A stretch of 34,983 nucleotides of DNA from Candidatus Thorarchaeota archaeon. GTDB lineage: Archaea; Asgardarchaeota; Thorarchaeia; Thorarchaeales; Thorarchaeaceae. The notes under the pieces are model-generated. The model was not told where the DNA came from, searched no databases, and saw nothing but the letters and a program-made list of their open reading frames with translations. Below, one piece after another: positions 25,871 through 34,983 of the stretch. Made by a program: the position numbers and the translations under genes. How positions within the stretch are numbered: the first letter of the stretch is position 1; every line of letters starts with the position of its first letter. The stretch is from positions 1 to 34,983 of the forward strand of contig SDNZ01000011.1 of assembly GCA_004524565.1 (NCBI GenBank), read 5' to 3'.

Positions 25871-27149
25871 TTTCGCCAAACAGATGTGTCCGTTCAGCTT
25901 CGATTATACGAATTGATACGGTATCTCCTAACTCAAAATCATCATTGACTATGATTGGTTTGTATGAAGAGTTGCGGCTCATAAGACCCCCACGCGATCC
26001 TTTCTCAGTTATGATAACTTCACCAGTCCAACCAATCCAAGATTTATTATTCTCTTCAAGTATTTCATTAACCAGTTTGGTTAATCTTCGACTGCGATTC
26101 TTCTTTGCTGAAGTATCAACTTTGTTTTCTGCTTTCGAAGCGACCGTGCCAGGGCGATCACCATATTTTGAAATATTTACAACAGGAGGCCTGACCTTTG
26201 CGATAAGATCCATAGTCAATTCGAAGTCCTGTTCAGTTTCACCCGGAAATCCAACTATGATATCGGTGGCAATTGTTGAGTCATTGAAGGTTCCCCTAAC
26301 AACATTCACAATTTGTTCCCATTCCAACACGGTATATTTACGCTGCATAGAACTTAGAATGGTATCACTTCCAGATTGTAGGGGTATATGGAAGAACTTG
26401 AAAAAGTGGTCTGATTTCATTACTCGAACTAATTCACCAATCGAATCTATGACCAAATTAGGATTGAACATCCCTAACCGAAATTTGTGTTGCCCATCAA
26501 TCTTGTCTATCATTGCCACCAGATCAACAAGATTACTATCAATATCAGTGCCGTATGTACCAAGGTCTTGGGAAGTAATGCGAATCTCTCTATAACCTGA
26601 ACGAACACATTTCTCAATAGTGTCAAAGATATCCCGTTTGGAATGACTCCTGACACTACCTCTAGCAAATCTTACAGCACAATACGTACAACTACCAAGA
26701 CAGCCTTCGCAGATTGGAATTGTGCAGATCACACTATTTGGTGGTCCTTCTAGCCAGTTCAGCTTTGAAACATCATTCGAATCAAGATGAACAATACCTA
26801 CCTCACCCTTGAGAACACGTGGTACTACATCAATGAGTGACTCAATGGATTGAGGACCGATTATCGCGGCGAAATCAGGGATTGCTTTTTCAATTCTTGT
26901 TAGGGATATCTTAGGCAGACAACCAGCAACTATTACTGGAATATTTTCAGTAGATAATTTCTCCAGTCTACTGATAATCCGATCTTCAGTAGGCTCCTTC
27001 ACCCCACAAGTGTTTAGGATGATTAGATTCGCAGAATCAATGGATTGTACACGAGTACCATCCATATTCGCTAACGTACCTACAATCACATCTGAATCAG
27101 CAGAGTTTAGAGAACAGCCATAGGTTTCCAAATAGAAGTTGATTGTCAT
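25860..27149 (-). CDS. MiaB/MtaB-type (CDKAL1-like) tRNA methylthiotransferase
   Basis: FYLETYGCSLNSADSD, CEGCLGSCTYCAVRFARG radical SAM cluster, C-terminal TRAM-like domain. Confidence 0.9.
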   Translation of the reverse strand: MTINFYLETYGCSLNSADSDVIVGTLANMDGTRVQSIDSANLIILNTCGVKEPTEDRIISRLEKLSTENIPVIVAGCLPKISLTRIEKAIPDFAAIIGPQSIESLIDVVPRVLKGEVGIVHLDSNDVSKLNWLEGPPNSVICTIPICEGCLGSCTYCAVRFARGSVRSHSKRDIFDTIEKCVRSGYREIRITSQDLGTYGTDIDSNLVDLVAMIDKIDGQHKFRLGMFNPNLVIDSIGELVRVMKSDHFFKFFHIPLQSGSDTILSSMQRKYTVLEWEQIVNVVRGTFNDSTIATDIIVGFPGETEQDFELTMDLIAKVRPPVVNISKYGDRPGTVASKAENKVDTSAKKNRSRRLTKLVNEILEENNKSWIGWTGEVIITEKGSRGGLMSRNSSYKPIIVNDDFELGDTVSIRIIEAERTHLFGETIS

Positions 27150-27157
27150 CCGAGTAC

Positions 27158-27457
27158 CTAACCACCCTGAACATGGGGAAGCAAAGCAATTTCATCTCCA
27201 TTAGATACAGTCAAATCTACTCCGCCAATGGTTGAAACGTCCTTCTTGTTAAGCATCACAATCAGATTTCCATCGATTTTTCCGTTTTTCAATATCAAGT
27301 CTTTTAATGCAGAACCGCCCAAATCCGTGATTTTCTGAACAACTTCAAGTACAGTAGTTCCTTCTGGAACCTCTACTTCTATCAGCTGCTTATCAAGAAG
27401 CCTACGAATTGGTCCAAAGGACTTGAATCTCACCAGCATTATTCTCAGAATCTTCAA
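27158..27457 (-). CDS. MoaD/ThiS-like ubiquitin-fold sulfur carrier
   Basis: Small beta-grasp-like protein ending NGDEIALLPHVQGG with C-terminal GG. Confidence 0.85.
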   Translation of the reverse strand: MKILRIMLVRFKSFGPIRRLLDKQLIEVEVPEGTTVLEVVQKITDLGGSALKDLILKNGKIDGNLIVMLNKKDVSTIGGVDLTVSNGDEIALLPHVQGG

Positions 27458-27467
27458 TCATGGAGTA

Positions 27468-27842
27468 CTATTCAGCCTTTGCATAGTGAGATAGAATGTC
27501 TTCAACTAGAGCATCAACAGTATTGATTATTTCATCAATGTCTCTCTTTGTAGCTTTGTCATAATGAATGCCAACTGTGACTACAGTTGATCGTTTAAGC
27601 ACCTTGCAGATTTTCTCAGCTGCTGAGTTTGCTACTATGTAGTCCTTGTGTCCTGGAAAAGTCAATGAGCTAAGACTTACGGTGGATGCATCCCTATAAT
27701 GACTTGGAGTTACATATGCAATCGAAACACCACCAATGTGGTGCTCATCGCCTCCATGAATTGATATGAGAAGATCTTTTCCAATCTCTTTCACCTCAAG
27801 ATAGATAGTATGACTGCCAGCGTTGCGTTCGAACATCATCAT
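27468..27842 (-). CDS. Small conserved protein, possibly LpdD-like
   Basis: GGDEHHIGGVSIAYVTPS motif; family assignment tentative. Confidence 0.5.
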   Translation of the reverse strand: MMMFERNAGSHTIYLEVKEIGKDLLISIHGGDEHHIGGVSIAYVTPSHYRDASTVSLSSLTFPGHKDYIVANSAAEKICKVLKRSTVVTVGIHYDKATKRDIDEIINTVDALVEDILSHYAKAE

Positions 27843-29404
27843 TCTTCTTCTCCCTGTGCAATGCGTTCTTGGTACATCTTGTACGACAGAGTAAGAGTCT
27901 TTGGATGTGCGGACCGATATTCATCAAGGAGTCTTACTGCGGTAGTATGAGGGGCTGTTTTAACTATCTCTGGATTTTCATGGGCTTCTTTTGAAATTTG
28001 ACGGAGCGCGTCAATAAGATGATCTAATTCTTGTTTAGATTCGGTTTCGGTAGGTTCAATCATGAGCGCTTCAGGCACGATTAGTGGAAAGTAAACAGTG
28101 GGAGAATGCAAGCCAAAATCGAGTAAGCGCTTTGCAACATTCATAGCAGTAACACCAGTAGTTTCTTTCAGCTCTTCTGCAGAGATAACACATTCATGCA
28201 TTCGTGGAGCATCCTGAGAGAATGGTAATGTGAAACCAGGAATCTTTCTGACATGATGAGCAATGTAGTTTGCATTCAATACAGCAATCTCAGATGCCCG
28301 TTTGAGACCTTCTCTTCCAAGGGAGTATGAATAGGCATAGGCTCGTACAAGTACCCCAAAGTTTCCATAGAATGATTTCACTTTGCCAATGGATTTGGGA
28401 AAATCGTAATCCAAATCAAAAAGACCGTTTTCGGTCTTTACAACTCTCGGAACGGGTAAGAACTCTTGAAGAGATTTCTTTACTCCTACGGGACCAGCCC
28501 CTGGACCTCCGCCTCCATGAGGTGTTGAGAAGGTCTTATGCAGGTTCAAATGAACAACATCAAAGCCCATGTCACCAGGTCTAACCTTGTGCATTATCGC
28601 ATTGAAGTTAGCACCATCGTAATAGACCAGTCCCCCAGCATCGTGCACTATTCCCGTGATTTCACCAATATCTTTCTCAAAAACTCCAATAGTGTTGGGA
28701 TTGGTAAGCATCAAACCCGCTGTCTTTGGTCCTGCAACTGCCTTTAGAGCTTCAATATCAACAAGACCTTCCTTACTAGAGGGAATTACAACCACGTTGT
28801 ATCCAGCCATAGCAGCTGATGCGGGATTGGTACCATGTGCTGCATCTGGAATGAGCATCTCATTTCTTTGTTCACACTCGTTGGTAACGCAACGATGATA
28901 CTCTCGCATCATCAGAACCCCGGTCCACTCACCTTGTGCTCCTGCTGCAGGTTGTAAAGTGACTGCATCCATTCCCGTGATTTCACTTAACCACTGCTCA
29001 AGTTCCCACATCAATTCTAATGCACCTTGAACTGTGGAAACATCTTGTAATGGGTGAATCCATGAGAAACCAGGATTTGCGGCAGCCAGATTATTCTGCT
29101 CAGGATTGTATTTCATAGTACAGCTTCCGAGTGGATATGTTCCAAGACTCACTGAGTAGTTCATTTGAGAGAGTCGAGTAAAATGACGTACAATGGCAGG
29201 TTCTGACACCTCAGGTAGCTTAGGTGAAGTCTTACGTATCATAGATTTGGGAATGATATCCGTAAGTTTTCCTACTTCTTTTCGAATGTGATCTTCTGGA
29301 GTTGGAAATCTGTGTGCGATAACACCAGGATTTGTTCGCTCAAAGAGAAGTGGCTCATCCCACTTAGCTTGCCTACCTTTGTTTCCAGTTGAACCATTGC
29401 TCAT
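27839..29404 (-). CDS. gcvPB: Glycine dehydrogenase (decarboxylating) subunit 2
   Basis: PLGSCTMKYNPEQN, DAAHGTNPASAAMAGY, LNLHKTFSTPHGGGGPGAGPVGV. Confidence 0.97.
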   Translation of the reverse strand: MSNGSTGNKGRQAKWDEPLLFERTNPGVIAHRFPTPEDHIRKEVGKLTDIIPKSMIRKTSPKLPEVSEPAIVRHFTRLSQMNYSVSLGTYPLGSCTMKYNPEQNNLAAANPGFSWIHPLQDVSTVQGALELMWELEQWLSEITGMDAVTLQPAAGAQGEWTGVLMMREYHRCVTNECEQRNEMLIPDAAHGTNPASAAMAGYNVVVIPSSKEGLVDIEALKAVAGPKTAGLMLTNPNTIGVFEKDIGEITGIVHDAGGLVYYDGANFNAIMHKVRPGDMGFDVVHLNLHKTFSTPHGGGGPGAGPVGVKKSLQEFLPVPRVVKTENGLFDLDYDFPKSIGKVKSFYGNFGVLVRAYAYSYSLGREGLKRASEIAVLNANYIAHHVRKIPGFTLPFSQDAPRMHECVISAEELKETTGVTAMNVAKRLLDFGLHSPTVYFPLIVPEALMIEPTETESKQELDHLIDALRQISKEAHENPEIVKTAPHTTAVRLLDEYRSAHPKTLTLSYKMYQERIAQGEEE

Positions 29405-30807
29405 TTGATTGCACCTCCCTTTGCAACAATATCTCCAACCGTTTCTACCAGTTTATCGATATCTTGTTGTGTATGGATCTCGGTCACGCAGAATAGCATA
29501 GATTCTCCAAGTTCCGGAAATTCCTCATTTAGCATCTTACCGCCTTGAATTCCATGTTGTAACAGATGTTCATGTACCTGCTGTGCTGTGATACCATTCT
29601 CAAACTGAACTACAAATTCTTTCCAGATTGATTCACCGATAGCTGGTGCTTTGACACCTTTGAGCGCGTTGAGTTTTTTCGCAGCATAGTTAGCCTTCAG
29701 AGCAATAGTCTCACCAATCTGCTCTATGCCTGTTGGGCCAAGAACTGACATGTAGATTGCAGCAGTGACCGCTGCTAGAGCTTGATTAGAGCAAATATTA
29801 CTCGTAGCTTTCTCCCTGCGTATGTGTTGCTCTCTTGGACTAAGTGTGAGCATATATCCAACTTCGTAGGGTTCTTCTTCGGTTCGAGTTAAGCCAACCA
29901 AACGACCAGGTAATTGATAAATCAACTTTCTATCATTGATACAACCAAAAATCCCAAGTAACGGACCTCCAAAGCTTACCGGAGAACCGAGGTGCTGCCC
30001 TTCAGCAACAATGATGTCTGCACCGTAATCCCCAGGCGGTCTCAAGATGCCCAATGAGAGAATGTCTACACCTGCAACAAGGAGGGCGTCCTTTCCGTGA
30101 GCAATTCGAGCAATCTCATCAACTTGGGTCTCAATGAATCCAAGATAACTAGGAGTTTCAACATAAACACCCGCAACTTGCTCATCCATCTTTGACTCGA
30201 GGTCAGAAAGGGACATTAAACCTGTATTTTTGTCGTATTCAATCTTGATTACTTCAATACCGGCAGGTTCTGTGTACGTGTGAAGGACCTCGTAGAATTC
30301 GGGATTGATTGTACCGGGTACAAGAAATTTTGAACGTTTCTTCTTCACTCGGACCGTCATCCGTGCGGCTTCTGCGACTCCAGTGGACATATCATACATT
30401 GAAGAATTTACAACATCAATCTGCAATATCTCTGCCAGCAGGCTTTGATACTCGAACAGGGTCTGCAGCATCCCTTGACTTATTTCTGCTTGATAACTTG
30501 TATAAGATGTCACAAATTCAGATCTCCCCGCTAAGGCAGGGACAATAGCAGGAATATAGTGCATTCCAACACCTGCTCCAAGAAAGACGCTACCATCAGA
30601 AGCGGATTTGTTTTTCCCAGCAAGTTCTTGTATTCTTTCAGATACTTCAAACTCCGAATGGGAGGCTGGAAGATTCAGATTATGCTTAACTCTGAACTTC
30701 TCAGGAATATTAGAGAAAAGATCATCGAGACTCTTCTTTCCAATAGAAGCTAGCATCTCTTTCTCAGTATCCTTTGTAATTGGAATCCAGGGATGTTTGT
30801 ACTCCAT
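29401..30807 (-). CDS. gcvPA: Glycine dehydrogenase (decarboxylating) subunit 1
   Basis: FLGAGVGMHYIPAIVPALAGRSEFVTSYTSYQAEISQGMLQTLFEYQSLLAEI; start set at MEYKHPW (30807), track N-terminus to 31005 looks spurious. Confidence 0.95.
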   Translation of the reverse strand: MEYKHPWIPITKDTEKEMLASIGKKSLDDLFSNIPEKFRVKHNLNLPASHSEFEVSERIQELAGKNKSASDGSVFLGAGVGMHYIPAIVPALAGRSEFVTSYTSYQAEISQGMLQTLFEYQSLLAEILQIDVVNSSMYDMSTGVAEAARMTVRVKKKRSKFLVPGTINPEFYEVLHTYTEPAGIEVIKIEYDKNTGLMSLSDLESKMDEQVAGVYVETPSYLGFIETQVDEIARIAHGKDALLVAGVDILSLGILRPPGDYGADIIVAEGQHLGSPVSFGGPLLGIFGCINDRKLIYQLPGRLVGLTRTEEEPYEVGYMLTLSPREQHIRREKATSNICSNQALAAVTAAIYMSVLGPTGIEQIGETIALKANYAAKKLNALKGVKAPAIGESIWKEFVVQFENGITAQQVHEHLLQHGIQGGKMLNEEFPELGESMLFCVTEIHTQQDIDKLVETVGDIVAKGGAIK

Positions 30808-30943
30808 CGTCCTTGTCTCCGAGTGTACACTGGGTCTGAAGGCGGATTGTTTCACCAAAATAGCTTTCGGGTAGAACAAAATTGTTAGAATGATTTTTAA
30901 CCACAATTGATGAAACGACGACAAGCCACAGGAGTGACACCAA

Positions 30944-31258
30944 GTGAAGCATTGGCTCATGGATATTCTTGCCTGCCCTGAAAGTGACTGTAGAAGCAAA
31001 CTCAAACTTGAGGTCTACAAGTCACATATGTTGGAATCAGAAGGCGAAGAAATCGAAGAGATTGATGAAGCATTAATCCGGTGTGACAAATGTGGTAGAT
31101 GGTATCCTGTAATTGATGGGATTGCATGTATGCTCCCTGATAATTTACGAATGGATGGCAAACAGCATATTGAAGAGACTGCCTTTCTTGAGAGATGGAA
31201 GGAGAAAGTACCTACCGACATCTTGAAGAATGGAATACCCTTTAGCCTTTCAAAATAG
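30944..31258 (+). CDS. trm112: Trm112-like methyltransferase activator
   Basis: MDILACPESDCRSKLKLEV...LIRCDKCGRWYPVIDGIACMLPD. Confidence 0.85.
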   Translation: MKHWLMDILACPESDCRSKLKLEVYKSHMLESEGEEIEEIDEALIRCDKCGRWYPVIDGIACMLPDNLRMDGKQHIEETAFLERWKEKVPTDILKNGIPFSLSK

Positions 31259-31332
31259 CCCCGTGGTGTAGTGGTCCAGCATCGAGGGTTTTGGTCTCTT
31301 GGACCTAGGTTCGAATCCTGGCGGGGCTACCA
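31257..31332 (+). tRNA. tRNA-Gln (anticodon UUG), CCA encoded
   Basis: Acceptor AGCCCCG/CGGGGCT, anticodon arm GAGGG-TTTTGGT-CTCTT, T-arm CTAGG-TTCGAAT-CCTGG, A + CCA. Confidence 0.93.
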
Positions 31333-31336
31333 CTTC

Positions 31337-32200
31337 CTATTTTTCTTTAACCGGAGGTATATCTCCAGAATTCGCCATTTGAACTCTGAAGAGCCGTTTA
31401 ACGTGAGATAGAACTAAACGGTCTCCATTGACGAGCACGTCGATATCCACGTGGTCTTGAAGACTGGATGTAGAGAGCTTCTTTTCAAGAACTGCCTGAA
31501 CTTGGAAGACTCCAGCAGGATTATCCATTGCAACAGTGATTCTCAAAGGCTTCTTGTCACCTTTTTCCAGAATGATATTATTGATTGCCATAGCACTGAC
31601 AGAGTGTATGTCTACCTTTCCTTTTTGGAATGGTACAATCGTACGACCCTTTGTCATATCAGCACCATCGCCAATCTTTGTTATACCAGCTTCAAGAGTG
31701 AGGCACTGAGTGTCATCATCATGTGCATAAATTCCATGAAAAATGAAGGAAAGGATATCTGTGGCTTTTGCAGGATCATTATAGATATTCATCAACTTAT
31801 TTTCAAGAATCGGACCTGCAAGCTGAACTGCTGCCTGGTTATGTTCATTACGATGTACTACCATACCGATATCGTGAAGATATGTAGACGCAAGGACAAT
31901 GAGTCGAGCGTCATCAATATCACCAATTCCCTCTGCAACAACATTGGGTTGAAAGGTTTCATCAAGAATATCAAAGACTTTGAGAGCATTCCATGTGGCC
32001 ACTTCAGCATGAACTGGACCATGGTCAGTATAGCCTAATCTTGAAACTGCCATCCTATTTGCTGTTCGTAGATAGGATTGTACTTTTGGAGAACCAGAAA
32101 GATATTGGTACATCTCCAGAGCTCGTGTATTATCTGGAATTAGTTCTCTAGCGCTTATTTTTTCGCGATCTATTACATCATGAATATTCATTGAAACCAC
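31337..32200 (-). CDS. HD-domain phosphohydrolase
   Basis: DHGPVHAEVATWNALKVFDIL, LASTYLHDIGMVVHRNEHNQAA. Confidence 0.85.
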   Translation of the reverse strand: MVSMNIHDVIDREKISARELIPDNTRALEMYQYLSGSPKVQSYLRTANRMAVSRLGYTDHGPVHAEVATWNALKVFDILDETFQPNVVAEGIGDIDDARLIVLASTYLHDIGMVVHRNEHNQAAVQLAGPILENKLMNIYNDPAKATDILSFIFHGIYAHDDDTQCLTLEAGITKIGDGADMTKGRTIVPFQKGKVDIHSVSAMAINNIILEKGDKKPLRITVAMDNPAGVFQVQAVLEKKLSTSSLQDHVDIDVLVNGDRLVLSHVKRLFRVQMANSGDIPPVKEK

Positions 32201-32305
32201 TCTTGAGGGACAGAGATGAGATTCCTCTGTTTTGATAAGACTTACTGAAACGGTAAAATCACTCTTTTGGAAAAAAAGAGAATACTAGATAGACAAAGTG
32301 TCTAT

Positions 32306-34983
32306 CTAGACTTCTCCAGCTTCTTCCTGAATTGAGAGAAGGATTCTGTCAGTAGCACTTGTTGCTTTCTGGATTGTTTTGAGGTAATCCTGTCTGGACT
32401 TCTCAAAGGCAACACGACTGATACGCTGCTTCTTCTTTCTGAGGAGTAACTGACGTAGACCTGCTTTCGCACCTTCAATTCGCTCATTCTGAAGCTCGAG
32501 TTGAGCAACTAAGTCGCGATATCGAGGTCCATAACGTGTCATATCCTCCTTGACTTTAGGAAGCTTAGAATCTATCTCTTCAATTTGCTTCTTCAAATCT
32601 TTTTCACGAAGCATGTACTCACGTTTCTTGACCTTACCTCTTCTTCTGGAAGCTTCAAGTTTTTCAAGATCCATATTGAGCGAAGTCTTTCGGGAATAGA
32701 GATTAGCAAAGTCGTTGAGGAGTTCTGCAGGTGCACCTATCTGTCGTGGCTGTGATGTGTCGGTGCCATGATCTACTTTTGGTCCAACGATTTCTTCAGG
32801 CAGCTCTACTTTCCTATATGAAACATAGATAGCCGCAATAAGACCCACGATTAATGTGAAAAGCATGGGCCTAGCTGCTGCTCCGATTGTTATTTGATAG
32901 ATAACCGCGATTGAAGCAGGATTTCGCTGAGTTTCATTGTAGAAGACGTATTGGTATGTGGTATCAAAGATACCATAGAGAGTCCTGTATCCTTCGGATG
33001 CTTCTGCAGCGGATACAGACACAGGAAATACAACATTGATTGTGTGGGTTAATATCAGATTATCACCCAGAAGTCCTATAGGAATATCCAGCTGATTACC
33101 ACCTGCTTCTGCACTTTGATACTCACTTGCTTGAACTATGAATGATACATGGAATGTGTATTTGTATGTTGGAGCGAAGCCTGTGCCGCTAAATCTATCG
33201 CTTGCTAGATGGATTGATACATCATTTGTTTCGTTGTAGTCACCGGTTGTAGTTAATTGAGATAGTGCGAGTATACCAACTTCATCGTAGACTTTGATAT
33301 TCTTTGCATAGGCAGGAACTTGGAAGACAAGAGATGTGACCGAACTTCCACCAGTATTCTCCAAAGTGAATGTCTCTTCATAGCTTATCCAACCCCATGC
33401 ATCGACCACAGCTACTGTAGTTCGTTGAACAAGAATATTCTCGGTGAACAATCGAAGCCCGCTCTGGAAGACTGATTCAGTAAAAGGCGCTAGATTCTGA
33501 AGTTGTTCGTCAGGTAGTTCTTCTCCTGGCACTAGTTGGCCCTCTTCCTCAAAGGATAGAGAGAATTTTGCAGTTCTAAGCACATATGGTAAGATGGGAT
33601 ATCGAAGGAAACTCAGTTGATATTCAAACTCAGTCGGATCTGATAACCAGAATAGCGAGTGCATGTACATAGTTGTATCAAAACTATATGCATCCTGGTA
33701 CCCAACTGATTCTGGAAAGTGGAGTTTCCAGTGCATCATGCCACCTTCATTTGCATGACGCACAATCTTGATTGTATTATCAGACTCATCAACTGCTTCC
33801 ATTGACAAGAAATGAATTTCATATTTTTCGGGCAGGTATATGTCAATCGCACTAATTGGTGCTGATCCATTGTTGAGAACCGTGTAAGAGTCTTCAACTC
33901 TTGATCCATAACTTGCGGTAGTTATGAAATTGCGTTCGACTTGAATTCGCATGCCAAGCAGAGATAGGAATGGTCGAGCAATTGTGAAATTAATGACCGA
34001 AACTCCTGTTGCATTTGACATATCTGTTGCATTGAATGTAAAAGTATGAGCTCCTTCATCACTGGCAGACAAATCAAAACTGCCTTCCCAAAGTCTAGTA
34101 AGGAAATTGTAGCTTAGTAATGCCCAAGGTTCATCATCAATTCGATACGATGCTTGTTTGACAAAGCTATCAGTGGCATTGAGAACTATATCTGTGACCC
34201 ATTCTAGTGTTGAGTCAGCCTCTGGACTAATAATATTTAGAGATGGGGGTGAATTCGGAACCAATTCAACCATTGCTGGGTCAGTCCAGTAGGTATGTTG
34301 AACAGGAAGACCATTGAGTTCCTCAGTGTTTCCAAACATGAAAACAAAGGGATATCGCTCAGCAGTTGCTTCGAGAAGTGAAATATCCTGAGAGTCTGTA
34401 CTGTTCAGCAAGATTGTAAATTCTATCTGGGTCACAGTACCATTATCATACCCTCCAGCTTCTATAACCTGTGATTGATTTTGGTCAGGCAAGTGCTGGA
34501 ATGTATTTATACCATGCTCATCGCTAAAAATAATTTCACCATTTTCAGCAGGGTTTTCAGTTCGTGTACTGCCTTCTCTGTAGATACTGGTAAGCTCAAT
34601 CTCGTAGATTAAGTCTTTGCCATAAAGTTCGTGACCTACGGTATTGTATGCCTCCTCAGCAGGGATGACAAAGTAACGGATTTCACCAATTCGCATTCCA
34701 AAAATTGCATCCTTGTACATTGGGAGTGCATTCAAATCCTGAACTGGGTTTGTTAGCATGGTTTCGTCGGGATAATCATCCTCTTGAATCATTGTCCCAT
34801 TACGCAAGTATAATTTGTAGTGAACTATTGCACCATCTGAACCTATGACTCTCCATAGATCACTGGAAGATTCGCCTGGAACATATCCAACAATGACATC
34901 ACTGTTGTTCAAACCAGCAGATGTGAAATCTGAGCTAGTATTCTGCCAAGCAAATCCAATCCAACCAGAGGTTGCTTTTTCAA
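32306..34983 (-). CDS. Large surface-anchored protein (5'-truncated by window edge): DOMON-like/FKBP-like N-terminal part, Ig-like, ribophorin-I-like region, TM, cytoplasmic coiled coil
   Basis: Frame stays open past 34912 to the window end (...ATSGWIGFAWQNTSSDFTSAGLNNSDVIVGYV); FKBP-like VHYKLYLRNGTMIQ...GMRIGEIRYFVIPAEEAYN; TM PMLFTLIVGLIAAIYVSY. Confidence 0.8.
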   Translation of the reverse strand, partial: EKATSGWIGFAWQNTSSDFTSAGLNNSDVIVGYVPGESSSDLWRVIGSDGAIVHYKLYLRNGTMIQEDDYPDETMLTNPVQDLNALPMYKDAIFGMRIGEIRYFVIPAEEAYNTVGHELYGKDLIYEIELTSIYREGSTRTENPAENGEIIFSDEHGINTFQHLPDQNQSQVIEAGGYDNGTVTQIEFTILLNSTDSQDISLLEATAERYPFVFMFGNTEELNGLPVQHTYWTDPAMVELVPNSPPSLNIISPEADSTLEWVTDIVLNATDSFVKQASYRIDDEPWALLSYNFLTRLWEGSFDLSASDEGAHTFTFNATDMSNATGVSVINFTIARPFLSLLGMRIQVERNFITTASYGSRVEDSYTVLNNGSAPISAIDIYLPEKYEIHFLSMEAVDESDNTIKIVRHANEGGMMHWKLHFPESVGYQDAYSFDTTMYMHSLFWLSDPTEFEYQLSFLRYPILPYVLRTAKFSLSFEEEGQLVPGEELPDEQLQNLAPFTESVFQSGLRLFTENILVQRTTVAVVDAWGWISYEETFTLENTGGSSVTSLVFQVPAYAKNIKVYDEVGILALSQLTTTGDYNETNDVSIHLASDRFSGTGFAPTYKYTFHVSFIVQASEYQSAEAGGNQLDIPIGLLGDNLILTHTINVVFPVSVSAAEASEGYRTLYGIFDTTYQYVFYNETQRNPASIAVIYQITIGAAARPMLFTLIVGLIAAIYVSYRKVELPEEIVGPKVDHGTDTSQPRQIGAPAELLNDFANLYSRKTSLNMDLEKLEASRRRGKVKKREYMLREKDLKKQIEEIDSKLPKVKEDMTRYGPRYRDLVAQLELQNERIEGAKAGLRQLLLRKKKQRISRVAFEKSRQDYLKTIQKATSATDRILLSIQEEAGEV

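Noticed and set aside
30808-31005. N-terminal 66-aa extension of gcvPA
   Set aside because: Upstream region is the divergent promoter with trm112; known family starts near MEYKHPW.
1-34983. CRISPR arrays, IS elements, transposase or integrase genes
   Set aside because: None recognised; the recombination signature at tRNA-Leu has no recombinase in the window.

Overview
This is an archaeal chromosomal window, Asgard-like in flavour (low-confidence taxonomic impression). It carries a conserved informational core: nep1, rnp4, YhbY, S19e, PDCD5, L39e, L31e, eIF6, L18a/LX, pfdA, ftsY, then ftsZ-secE-spt5-L11-L1-L10-L12. It also holds metabolic genes (argF, pfkB-type kinase, thiL, gcvPA/gcvPB, MoaD-like, MtaB-like) and five tRNA genes with encoded CCA. 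The most unusual region is about 19.4-24.5 kb. A tRNA-Leu(GAG) gene is followed by a run of single-gene, same-orientation 'cassettes', each bounded by a copy of the 3' end of that tRNA. The first copy is 30/31 identical and the copies tend to be more degenerate with distance. This looks like stratified serial insertion at one tRNA, with one cassette (an RGG-tailed OB-fold protein) duplicated. Other items worth a check: non-canonical introns in the tRNA-Arg D-loop and the tRNA-Leu variable region; a zinc finger inserted in the NGN domain of Spt5; a partial surface protein with DOMON/FKBP-like and ribophorin-I-like segments; a structured GC-rich ncRNA candidate with two mutually exclusive stems; paired palindromic operators; and structured leaders upstream of secE and rpl11. 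All calls come from reading the sequence and supplied ORFs; no searches were run.
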